64,000 bases of DNA from Trichomonas vaginalis G3 (Eukaryota; Parabasalia; Trichomonadida; Trichomonadidae), in NCBI RefSeq assembly GCF_026262505.1, contig NC_067203.1, positions 25,649,411-25,713,410 on the forward strand, written 5' to 3'. Under the pieces are notes generated by a model. It saw only the letters and a list, made by a program, of their open reading frames with translations. It made no database searches and had not been told where the DNA came from. Of the stretch, positions 1 through 8,335 are shown piece after piece. Position numbers and translations under genes: made by a program. Numbering within the stretch: the stretch's first letter is position 1; the number at the start of each line of letters is the position of its first letter.

Positions 1-165
1 TACATATATAAATATATACATATATAAATATATACATATATAAATATATACATATATAAATATACATATATATATATAAATATACATATATATATATATA
101 TAAATATACATATATATATATAAATATACATATATATATAAATATATAAATATATAAATAACAAA
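1..165. repeat. AT microsatellite
   Basis: Alternating TA-rich units of the form tacatatataaata, repeated with small variations over about 160 bases. It abuts the truncated inner side of the left Polinton copy. No coding or RNA signal is visible. Confidence 0.85.
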
Positions 166-223
166 ATACAATCAAAAAATAGTGTTTGGAAATTTAAGGT
201 TAAGTGTCACTTTTTCGTAAATT

Positions 224-448
224 CTACCACACTCCTTCAGGGTTTGTATAAAACTCTTTCCATCTCATATTTGCATACCATGGTGGCAAACCTAACGCAG
301 CGTCATTTGACATGGCAGTTTGCATTTGTACATCTGTTGGCACTTGACCATAGTTTGCCATTGCAGTTTGTATTCTAACTTCATTTGGAATATTCTCTGG
401 GTTTGGTTGTCCAGGTTGCTGTGCATTCGCTAAGTTCTGTGCGTCCAT
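224..448 (-). CDS. Small conserved Polinton protein, incomplete copy
   Basis: A short protein of about 74 residues, rich in Asn, Gln and Pro at its start and containing LGLPPWYANMRW near its end. The same protein lies in the same place in the right Polinton (about 57806-58115). It follows the 43-residue membrane protein and the methyltransferase. It shows no recognisable domain, so its function is unknown. The end differs from the right copy because the element is truncated here. Confidence 0.55.
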   Translation of the reverse strand: MDAQNLANAQQPGQPNPENIPNEVRIQTAMANYGQVPTDVQMQTAMSNDAALGLPPWYANMRWKEFYTNPEGVW

Positions 449-471
449 TTAATATTAGATAAAAATATCTC

Positions 472-603
472 TTACGAGTACATATACTGAACATTTGCAG
501 GCATTGGTTCATCTTCATATTCTCTGTACTTTTCTGCCACGTCAAATAAATAAATGACACAATGGAAAAAACCTAAAACTAACAATCCGATTTCAAACCA
601 CAT
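472..603 (-). CDS. 43-residue small membrane protein of the Polinton
   Basis: A 43-residue frame starting MWFEIGLLVLGFFHC. One hydrophobic segment (about residues 3-19) is followed by an acidic, Tyr-rich tail ending QYMYS. It overlaps the 3' end of the methyltransferase gene by 25 bases in another frame. The right Polinton has the same frame at about 57650-57781 with nearly the same sequence. Conservation in two copies and the overlap argue that it is a real gene. Its function is unknown; a single-pass membrane peptide is the simplest reading. Confidence 0.5.
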   Translation of the reverse strand: MWFEIGLLVLGFFHCVIYLFDVAEKYREYEDEPMPANVQYMYS

Positions 604-1406
604 TTACTTACTAATAAAATTTCTTTGTTATGACACTTTCTCCGGTTTATAGGACCTCTCTCATATTCTATCTTGTCATATCTAAACTCATAGTCATGTA
701 TGTCCTCTAACCATCTCATAACGGTTTCCAAACCACTTTTATCGGATGTAAAGTAAAAGCATGGATGGTTATGTAAAACGTCTAAAGTTTCTAAAGAGTC
801 TCTCAAAGTCCAGTCTACTTGGTATTGAAAATCCCATGTGTTATAGAACGGCGGGTCCACTATAAAGAAAACATTTTCCTTGTCTTTATATTTTTCATAC
901 AAATCTGTCCAATGACATCTCACAAACTCTATACCCTCAATATATTTTTCTATGTCCTCTTTGAAAACATTTGTATAGTTAAGATATAAAACTTTTGACA
1001 TAAGTGTTTCAATGTCATGAACTCTTATAGAACCACTATATAATAGTCTAGCAGATATACTATCCCAGTCTATATATTCTGCTTTTTTCAAAACCTCTCT
1101 CACAATATTTTTGTTATCTAATGGTATACGTTCCATCTTACCTATAGGTATCTTTTCTTTTAACTCTTTCAATATATTGTTTGTGTCTGGAATATGTTTG
1201 AGACGGTCCATATAGTTGTCGAAGTCATTGCATATAATCTTTGAGTCTGGGAATATTATATGACACAAATGGGATATATAGAAACTTCCACCGAACAAAT
1301 CTACAAATGTTAGACCATACGGTAGTTTCTTAAGTTCTCTCAATATAATATCTTTACATCTACTCTTATTTCCAAAGAACGGTAACGGTGGTTTTGTAAA
1401 ATTCAT
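579..1406 (-). CDS. D12-class N6-adenine DNA methyltransferase (Polinton-borne)
   Basis: A 275-residue protein with the hallmarks of Dam/D12-type adenine methyltransferases. There is an N-terminal PFFGNKSR segment (about residues 9-16, the family's PFxGGK motif), DLFGGSFY (36-43) for S-adenosylmethionine binding, and the catalytic DPPF (184-187). This family transfers a methyl group to N6 of adenine in short DNA sites. The frame looks whole and has a normal ATG. It is the outermost gene of the element, about 400 bases from the tip. Its near-copy in the right Polinton is broken. Likely roles are marking the element's own DNA or altering host chromatin; 6mA is reported to be abundant in Trichomonas DNA. 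The recognition site cannot be read from the sequence. Confidence 0.85.
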   Translation of the reverse strand: MNFTKPPLPFFGNKSRCKDIILRELKKLPYGLTFVDLFGGSFYISHLCHIIFPDSKIICNDFDNYMDRLKHIPDTNNILKELKEKIPIGKMERIPLDNKNIVREVLKKAEYIDWDSISARLLYSGSIRVHDIETLMSKVLYLNYTNVFKEDIEKYIEGIEFVRCHWTDLYEKYKDKENVFFIVDPPFYNTWDFQYQVDWTLRDSLETLDVLHNHPCFYFTSDKSGLETVMRWLEDIHDYEFRYDKIEYERGPINRRKCHNKEILLVSKCGLKSDC

Positions 1407-1743
1407 TTATATATAATAATAAAAATGTTTTTTCCTGAAAAGTGACAGAAAAGTGACAAAACATTTACGATGAAATCATGACAAATTCATGAGGTGAGAA
1501 AAGAGGTGAGAAAACAGGTGAGATCTCACCTCTTCACCTAAACATTATTTTTGTCTGATTTTACGAAGAAGTTTTGACAAAACATTTACGAAGAAGTCTT
1601 GACAAAACATGAAAACATATATAATTTGTGAAAAGCGACACATTATATAATGTTTTCGACCCAGAAGAAGGCTTCTTCCCAGAAGCAAGGAGGAAGAAGA
1701 AGAGTCCTCCGAATATCAACTTCATTTATATTAAACATCATCA

Positions 1744-1775
1744 GGGCTAGAAGGCACGAAGTGCCTGGAAGCCCC
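1744..1775 (-). repeat. Terminal stem-loop of the Polinton (left copy)
   Basis: Just inside the tip, an outer stem GGGCT/AGCCC encloses an inner hairpin GGCAC-TTC-GTGCC. The right copy has the same two-stem structure at 56597-56629, with changes confined mostly to the internal loops. This fits a selected terminal structure such as an integrase or replication-protein site, which is an inference. Confidence 0.6.
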
Positions 1776-1805
1776 ACTACCTTTTTTTTTTTTTTTTTTT
1801 TTTTT

Positions 1806-3036
1806 AATATAGATATTAAAGAGACTTTTTATATAATATTCATAAAGATTTTCCAAAAATATGATACCGCAAAATTAAAAAAGTGACGTCTTGAGTGGAG
1901 TCAAAGGTCGAAATTGCTAGCTAAATGTTTTTTTAGCGAAATTGCGTATTGTACGTTTTTTTCGCAAAACGAAACCCTTAGTAAAAATCAGCATTCTAGG
2001 AAAAGGTGAGCATTTTTTGAATAAAATTGATTTTGTAATCGATTTTTCATTCAAAAAATGGCACGTTTTCATATTTTTTTTCCAAATAAAACAGAGATAA
2101 TTTCACTTCTTTAAACTTACTTATTTCTTAAGAGAATTGATAAAATTACTTTCTCGTTTTTTTCTGCAGATTTGGAGAACGCAATATCAGGTTAAATAAC
2201 CATAAAACTTCAGTCATTCGATCCCACACTTGAATGAAATCATATTTTAACAGGATATTGTTCAGTTCTAGTGCAATACTGATTATGAGTGTTAATTTTC
2301 TTAATTTATTTTATTAATCAGCCCTAAATTTACATTATATACAATGTTTTCAGTGCGTTATTCCAACATTTTACATAGAAATCGTTCTGCTTAGAGCTTT
2401 TGTAACAATATCAAGTCTCATCATTTGGATAGTATTTCCTTTATCTTCAAAATAATTTTAATCGAGTCAAAATTTGGTTTAAATATATGCTTGAGGCTTA
2501 ATCTATACTTAAAATCATACATGAAAAACGGAACTTTCATTTAAAATGCAAGAGATACTTGTCAATGACAAATTTGAATACGATCAAGAAACATCAGAAA
2601 TACCAACGTTCTTTTTTACATTATCTGTTTAAAAAACAATTAATTTGTATCCGTCTATATATTGTAGAGATTTGTTCATTCTAAATCTTTGGTTAAAAGT
2701 GTCACTTTTCGTAAAATCTTACTTTTTGAAATATATCATTAATCTATACCTAGAAGTAACATATTTACATTTGGTACGATATTACATTAATTTTACAGGG
2801 AAAAAACAACGATAATTGAGAGAGTATGATAGTTTTTGAGGTTATTTTTTTGTTAAATCATTACATATAGTGAAAATTACTTCATTTTTGAAAAACGTAA
2901 ACGAGATTATTTGATTAATATTTTCGCTAGATAATAACTAATAGTTAGTGATTTTGATATTAGTTCAAGTTGATAGTTATCATATTCTCAATTATCGGCG
3001 GTTTTCTCAGAAAAATTGATTAAACAATCAAAAATG
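1806..3036. other. Intergenic region between Polinton tip and Myb gene
   Basis: About 1.2 kb of AT-rich sequence with no credible gene. The first 150 bases after the element are less AT-biased. A strong hairpin lies at 2011-2060. A motif close to AGTGTCACTTTTCGTAAA occurs near 2698-2716 and again near 204-221. Confidence 0.6.
2011..2060. repeat. 50-nt near-perfect inverted repeat
   Basis: CATTTTTTGAAT at 2011-2022 pairs with ATTCAAAAAATG at 2049-2060. The interior AAAATTGATT pairs with AATCGATTTT with one wobble, leaving a 4-nt loop. It could be a hairpin RNA, a short foldback element or a terminator-like structure. No matching gene ends beside it. Confidence 0.55.
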
Positions 3037-3042
3037 TCATTC
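3037..3042 (+). promoter_or_regulatory. Candidate initiator (Inr) of the Myb gene
   Basis: TCATTC matches the trichomonad Inr TCA(C/T)(A/T) with A+1 at 3039. This would give a 36-base leader, longer than for most genes here, so the assignment is tentative. Confidence 0.35.
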
Positions 3043-3074
3043 AAATATCGGTTAGAAAAAATTATTTTTTAATA

Positions 3075-3677
3075 ATGTCCCATTACAACTCTGATCATAA
3101 CTCCGATTACAGCGATTGTTCCGAAAAATATTCAAGGATTCGAAGATATAAGTTCACCGAAGAAGAGGATCAACGCCTGAGCCAACTTGTTTCTATTTAT
3201 GGTGTTAAATCATGGGGAACAATCGCATCGATGATGCAAGGAAGGTCAAGTAGACAATGCAGAGATAGATGGAATCATTATTTATCTCCATTCGCCAACA
3301 ATGAAGAATGGAATAGTGAAGAAGACCTTATCATTATCGAACAATTAAAGCTTGTTGGAAAGCAATGGACATACATATCATCTCTCCTAGCTGGTAGAAC
3401 TAGTATTGCTGTAAGGAATCGAGCCTGCAAGCTTTCACGTAAAAAGGATGCAGATCCTCTAATTAAAAATCTTCTTAAGGATGAGTACAAAAAGAAGAAC
3501 CATAAGCAGGAAGATGTTGATCGTATAGAATCCCCAACTAAGCCAAAACTAGAAGAGAATTCGAGAATCATCCTTCCACCATGCGATGATCTTCTCAAAA
3601 TCGCAAATGTTAGCATGCCACAGCCATTCACCTTCGATCGCAATGGCTTTTCTTTTCCGATTTGCTGCGCAGTATAA
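3075..3677 (+). CDS. R2R3 Myb-like DNA-binding protein
   Basis: A 200-residue protein with two Myb repeats, roughly residues 24-71 and 77-124. The regularly spaced tryptophans are partly replaced by aromatic or aliphatic residues, as is common in protist Mybs. Motifs such as WGTIASMMQGRSSRQCRDRW fit the recognition helix of repeat 1, and GRTSIAVRNRACKL that of repeat 2. Such proteins bind DNA in the nucleus; several trichomonad Mybs act at promoter elements of adhesion and iron-responsive genes. The C-terminal 75 residues are charged, then hydrophobic, with no known domain. It stands alone between the Polinton end and a kinase on the other strand. The specific target genes cannot be inferred. 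Confidence 0.88.
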   Translation: MSHYNSDHNSDYSDCSEKYSRIRRYKFTEEEDQRLSQLVSIYGVKSWGTIASMMQGRSSRQCRDRWNHYLSPFANNEEWNSEEDLIIIEQLKLVGKQWTYISSLLAGRTSIAVRNRACKLSRKKDADPLIKNLLKDEYKKKNHKQEDVDRIESPTKPKLEENSRIILPPCDDLLKIANVSMPQPFTFDRNGFSFPICCAV

Positions 3678-4376
3678 TTTTGTACGATTACCATTTGTTT
3701 CTTTTTGACTTATTAGTGGGTGATATTTAGCTTATCTACTACTTGTATGCCAAAATTAGTTGTTATTTTTAAATAGATCTATCTTATTATACTTTTTTTT
3801 AATAACACAATTAAAACTCAATATATAGCCATAATGAGAAAAGAACATGATTTAAAGACTAAAGTACAATTTAGTTAATAATCAACTGGTCGGAGTTGCA
3901 ACATACGAATCTGAGAAAAGTTTGACATTTGCACTATTGTCGCTGGAAAATCTAATATTTGGTAAGAATTTCAGTATTCAAGAATATCCTAGAAGAGTTT
4001 TCAATAATGCCTCCCAAAAGATTCGGAAATTTGGCAAATATTTCTAAAATTGGTTTCTCTGCAAAACAATATTATTTAGCTTAATTTCCTTCTTGAATTT
4101 CATTAATTTTTATAAACTCTTAATTTTCAAATAGAAAAACAGAAATTCAAGCTTTTTAGGCATAACCATGTTTTACACATTGAACATAGTGCCTTCCGAT
4201 ATATTTTATATTAAATTATATAAACTCCGATCATTCGAATTGATTTTCTCACTCATTTAAACATTGATTAACGCTTGAAACAACATAATTCCTATTATTT
4301 AAATATTTTGCAAAGTTATTCCTATAAAAATTGGAGATACAATTTATTTTGTCAAGTTATTAAACAATCATAGCAA
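3678..4376. other. Intergenic region between convergent Myb and kinase genes
   Basis: About 700 bases of AT-rich sequence separating two genes whose 3' ends face each other. I see no open frame, repeat or RNA signal in it. Confidence 0.6.
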
Positions 4377-5465
4377 TTAATGAGCAAAGAGAGCATCATG
4401 AGATCTTCTCTGAGCGTCAAGATCAATATTTCTTTTTTGGTTTGCATCTTGAATCCATTTAACAAGCTCATCTTTGGATCCGCTTCCATTTGTGATCCAT
4501 TCATGAGCGTTAAGCTCTTCGAAAGTAGCACGATCATCTTGCTCCATAACGAGACACTTTTCAATAAAATCTAAGAGTAATGGAGAATAATTTGGACCCA
4601 AATCAACAATAATATCATTTTGGGTCTCGAAATTCAAATCCCAGAAGTGAGTCTTGTTTTCTCCGAATGGATATCTACCAATGCATGATTGATACAAAAT
4701 TAATCCAAGGCTCCAAACGTCGCTTTTAAGACCATAAGACTGGCCTCTTATACGTTCTGGAGACATGTAGCAGGTAGTTCCAATAACTGACTGTGCAAAA
4801 TCGCCAGTATCACGGAGCTGACGTGCAAGTCCAAAATCTGCAATTTGAATACGACCGTCGAGAGAAAGCATGACATTAGATGGCTTTATGTCTCGATGTA
4901 TAATATGATTCTTGCAGCAAAAGCGCAAACCAGCAATCATTTGAACAGTTATTTCATGTAAAGCCGGTTCTGGGATAATTGGCGAGTATTTTAAGTAATC
5001 TCCAAGCGATGCACCGTTAACAAGATCCATGAGTATGTGAATGGATCCTTTTTGTGCAAATGCTGAGAAGAGATGAACAACATTTGGATGACGTAAAATA
5101 CGAAGCGAATGAATTTCATCAACAGTCTTTTGTAATTGAGATTTATCTTGATATTTGATACTTTTGACAGCAAACTCTTTTCCTGAAGGAATGTGAGTAC
5201 ATCTATAAACTGTTCCTTGAACACCATGTCCTAATTGTTCATGGAATTTAAGATCAGCAAGTGTAACAACTGGATATTCTTGAGAGAATAAGATTGTACC
5301 GTCTGATCTGAGTTTAAGTTCTCCATAATCAGCGGATTCACGGATGATTTCTGCCTCAAAATTTTCTGATTCAAAGGAGCTAGTGCCTTTATAATATCCT
5401 GGACTGTCGTTGTCTAATTTTGGAACCACAAAGCCGGATTTTTTCCTCCTCTCAGAAAACGACAT
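4377..5465 (-). CDS. MAP2K/STE-like protein kinase
   Basis: A 362-residue kinase that looks catalytically complete. The Gly-rich loop GHGVQG is at residues 79-84, the ATP-binding Lys is K101 in FAVKSIK, the catalytic loop HRDIKPSN is at 190-197, DFG is at 210-212 and SPE is at 235-237. The stretch after DFG, with GTTCYMSPERIRG and SDVWSLGL, resembles MAP kinase kinases (MKK/Ste7) more than other groups. It probably phosphorylates a MAP kinase in a cytoplasmic cascade. The first 70 residues form a short regulatory extension without a clear domain. A TCATA initiator lies directly before the ATG (5466-5470), implying a leader of about 3 bases. Its activating kinase and substrate are not visible here. 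Confidence 0.88.
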   Translation of the reverse strand: MSFSERRKKSGFVVPKLDNDSPGYYKGTSSFESENFEAEIIRESADYGELKLRSDGTILFSQEYPVVTLADLKFHEQLGHGVQGTVYRCTHIPSGKEFAVKSIKYQDKSQLQKTVDEIHSLRILRHPNVVHLFSAFAQKGSIHILMDLVNGASLGDYLKYSPIIPEPALHEITVQMIAGLRFCCKNHIIHRDIKPSNVMLSLDGRIQIADFGLARQLRDTGDFAQSVIGTTCYMSPERIRGQSYGLKSDVWSLGLILYQSCIGRYPFGENKTHFWDLNFETQNDIIVDLGPNYSPLLLDFIEKCLVMEQDDRATFEELNAHEWITNGSGSKDELVKWIQDANQKRNIDLDAQRRSHDALFAH

Positions 5466-5470
5466 TATGA

Positions 5471-5848
5471 AAAGTGCGCCAATATCTTATTTTGATATTT
5501 GGTGAATAACCTTAGATAAAAATCGAATTTGCTCCTGATAAGCATATAGCTGTGCCAACCTTCAGTCGATATTTTGATTATCCAGTTTTCTGTTGTTGAA
5601 AACAATAGATTGAATTCTTTGTTTTGATTTGGTCTTGTAAGGCTATACTTGAGCACCAATAGTTCTATTCATTCACAGTCCTACATTTATGTTTGTTATC
5701 CTATAAAACAATTTTATTGTTCTAATTTTAACTAAATTAGCTGAAATATTTGGTAATCCCAGTTTCGCTACTTAAGTATCGTTTCATTACTAGTATCTAG
5801 CACTCATATATAAACTATTTAGCATAATATACAAACAAAAAAATAATA
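5471..5848. other. Intergenic region upstream of the kinase gene
   Basis: About 380 AT-rich bases between the kinase 5' end and the 3' end of the ankyrin gene. I see no gene or repeat. Confidence 0.5.
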
Positions 5849-7146
5849 TTATAATTTTGCATCATGTTGTAACAAAATTGAACGCATAGCATCTGATTTC
5901 GCAATGCTAAGTGGAGTTTTCCCATCTGCGTTCACTATATTGACATTAATATTTGGAAGTGAGCAAAGGTACTCAACAATATCCAAATATCCGTCTCTCG
6001 TAGCATAGTATAAAGGAGAGCCTTTTGTACAATTAACTGCATTGACATCTATGAAATTTGAGAAATATTTCACAGCTTTTAGATTATTTCTTATTGCAAA
6101 CCAAATAAGAACAGAATTTCCAAACGAACATCTTGAATTTACATCGAAGCCAAGCAAATGAAGCTTCTTACATAATTTGAAATTGTTTTGCTTCGATGCA
6201 TTAAGAAATGCATCGTTTCCGCTGTTATCAAGTACTTTGCAATATCCGTTTTCATATGCATACTTAATTACAGCGTCTAATTTTTCTTTGGAAGAATATT
6301 CTAAAATTTTATAGATTTTTGAAAAGTATTCTCTGGTCTTAGGCATAATTGATAACATTTCAATGCAAAAAGTTTCGTGATTACTTCTAATCTCTCCTAA
6401 TTCTTTGGAATATTTCCCGTAAATTTCATTATATACAGCGGGGACAGCAGAATCATTATCAAGACTACGTTCTTTTACACTACTATCATGATTTGGACCT
6501 TTAATATGAGAAATTAATTTTTTGAAAAATGCAATTAAATGTTGGCAGCCTGAAAAGTTCTCAACTCTTTCAAAGAAGTTGATAACTTCCATAATAGTTG
6601 AAGACTTACAGAAATCAAGGAAAGAATATTTCAATAGCTCTAAATATTCCAATCCTTTATTTGCGAGGGAGAGGATAATGGAAACTGCGTAATCCTCACT
6701 AATACACTTAAAATGAGAGCTTGAAAATATAAGTTCAGCGATGTTATATCCTAACTCAAATAAAATTGACACGAGGTCCTTTTCCCCAAGAACCGTGAAA
6801 TTGTTGATAATAAATTGTACAATTTTATCGAAAAAGGATATTTTTTTGGCCTTTTGGCATAATCTTGATAATTATCGATTGTGCAATCGATTTTTTCGAA
6901 GTAATTCCTGTATTGCTTCATGAAATCTTCATTTCCTATCATATTTTCGAATTCAAATAGTTCTATACAAGCTTCTTCACTGAGTTTGTATTGAATTGGC
7001 TGCCCATTTATTAGTTTGTCGAATATCTCTAATGTTTCTTTGCATTTTATAGGCATGTAGAATTTGACTTCAGAATAATTTGATTGTAATTGGAGTTTTT
7101 CGAATACGATTGAACTGATAATTGCTGCATGAGAAGTAGATGTCAT
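5849..7146 (-). pseudogene. Ankyrin-repeat protein with one frameshift
   Basis: Two overlapping frames together give a typical trichomonad ankyrin protein of about 430 residues. The first (7146 down) holds the N-terminal helical region seen in DUF3447-type proteins. The second (to 5849) continues it and ends in about four ankyrin repeats, visible in phrases such as NDAFLNASKQNNFKLCKKL and GSPLYYATRDGYLDIVEYL. The switch is at a run of seven A's on the minus strand (6841-6847); one more A would keep a single frame. The rest is well preserved, so this is either a very recent pseudogene or a base-calling error in a homopolymer. No intron motif lies at the switch. Such proteins bind other proteins; no target is known. 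Confidence 0.75.
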
Positions 7147-7654
7147 CCATTTCTTATCATTTATATAGAAATCAAACGGGTTTCTATATGTAAACCTTGC
7201 AGATCGTGATAAATAAGGCGAATCAATATTGATTTTGACAAAAAATCAAATTTGAATAAAAAATACTCGTAACTTTGCCATATCAAATTCCTTTTGTTCA
7301 GCCTCTCTACAATATGTAAATACTATATACTTAAAAGGAGTTCGTTTTATTTAGAAGTCGAGGCTAGAATATGAATATTATAAAATTTTCCGGATTATTT
7401 TTCATTTTTATGCAGTTATTTCAGAGGAGTTAGTTACACAACAGATAATAAAGCTTATCCTAAAGCACAATTAAATAATAAAATTATGATTACCATTTGG
7501 AAATTTGCTCACTGAATTCAAGGCATTCATTCACATAATAAGAATCCACATATACTAGATAATTCATTGATAATACTAAGGATGCCTAATTGTGCTTTTA
7601 TATGGATTCAATATGACATGTAAACTATCGTTTTATTTTATTGTCAAAATGAAA
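7147..7654. other. Intergenic region between divergent genes
   Basis: About 500 AT-rich bases between the 5' ends of the ankyrin gene and the HMG-box-like gene, so it should contain both promoters. The only clear element is the initiator at 7655. Confidence 0.5.
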
Positions 7655-7660
7655 TCACTT
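7655..7660 (+). promoter_or_regulatory. Initiator (Inr) of the HMG-box-like gene
   Basis: TCACTT matches the trichomonad Inr, with A+1 at 7657, 12 bases before the ATG at 7669. The spacing is typical and supports the start chosen for the gene. Confidence 0.6.
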
Positions 7661-7668
7661 TTGAAAAA

Positions 7669-8103
7669 ATGGAAAGAATAGAAGGTCTTAATTCCAATGA
7701 AAAAGCATTTTACGAAGCCATTCAGTCTAAAATTGTTGAAAAGGCATGCAAGGCAGCTCCTGAAACACCATTAAGTCGAGTTCTTCAGGATTCCGTTGAT
7801 TCATATTCCAGACTTCACTGGATTCTCGAGTTGAACGAAAGATTCCCATCATTCAAACATGATGATTACGAATCAATGGAGAATACATTTGGCCCAGATC
7901 TTACTGCAATGCCAAGATATCGTTTTGCTTCTCTTAAACCAAGCAGATCATCCCGCACATCAGAAAATACAACAAAGAGATTGAGCGGCGCTAATTTGTT
8001 TGTTAAAGAAAATACAGGAACTTTGTCAGAGCGTATGGCAGCTTGGAAGGCATTACCAGAAGATCAAAAGGCCAAATACAACGAGAGAGCGAGAAAATTG
8101 TAA
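7669..8103 (+). CDS. HMG-box-like small protein
   Basis: A 144-residue protein. The last 40 residues (about 104-144) read like the later part of an HMG box: a short SGANLFVKEN segment in place of the usual first helix, then AAWKALPEDQKAKYNERAR, which closely fits the family's WK.L...EK..Y...A pattern. HMG boxes bend DNA in chromatin. The N-terminal 100 residues are helical-looking and unrecognised. The box is shorter than the usual 70 residues, so DNA binding is inferred, not certain. The stop TAA is followed by A, giving the TAAA that trichomonads use as a polyadenylation signal. Confidence 0.6.
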   Translation: MERIEGLNSNEKAFYEAIQSKIVEKACKAAPETPLSRVLQDSVDSYSRLHWILELNERFPSFKHDDYESMENTFGPDLTAMPRYRFASLKPSRSSRTSENTTKRLSGANLFVKENTGTLSERMAAWKALPEDQKAKYNERARKL

Positions 8104-8335
8104 ATTTTATTTATTAGAAGTTGCCCTTACTTTTCAGTTTTATAAGGAGATCAACTTCTCGTATTTATATAAAGTTCATATAATTAATAAGCAAAGCTAA
8201 TTACTTTTTATAATATTTACGCCATCGAAGCGCATAGAAATACAAGAAATTCATATGAAATCCAAAATATTATTTTTGATATTGACTAGAAAAATAATAG
8301 TTGACTTAAATAAAAAATAATAAGTGTTTATTACA

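Larger units (their letters stand above)
166..1805 (-). mobile_element. Polinton (Maverick) element, truncated left copy
   Basis: This is the terminal part of a Polinton, with its outer tip at 1805 and its interior towards base 1. It matches the start of the element at 56574 onward in the opposite orientation. Shared features are the T/A tract (1782-1805), the GGTAGTGGGG tip, a terminal stem-loop (1744-1775), an adenine methyltransferase, and two small proteins in the same order. Similarity breaks off near base 225, where a microsatellite starts, so the copy is incomplete. What remains looks largely whole. Protein-level differences from the right copy are few, which suggests a young insertion. 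No target-site duplication can be checked because the far end is not in the window. Confidence 0.85.

Noticed and set aside
3278-3694. 138-codon minus-strand frame opposite the Myb gene
   Set aside because: It overlaps the Myb gene almost fully and has no recognisable motif; an antisense shadow.
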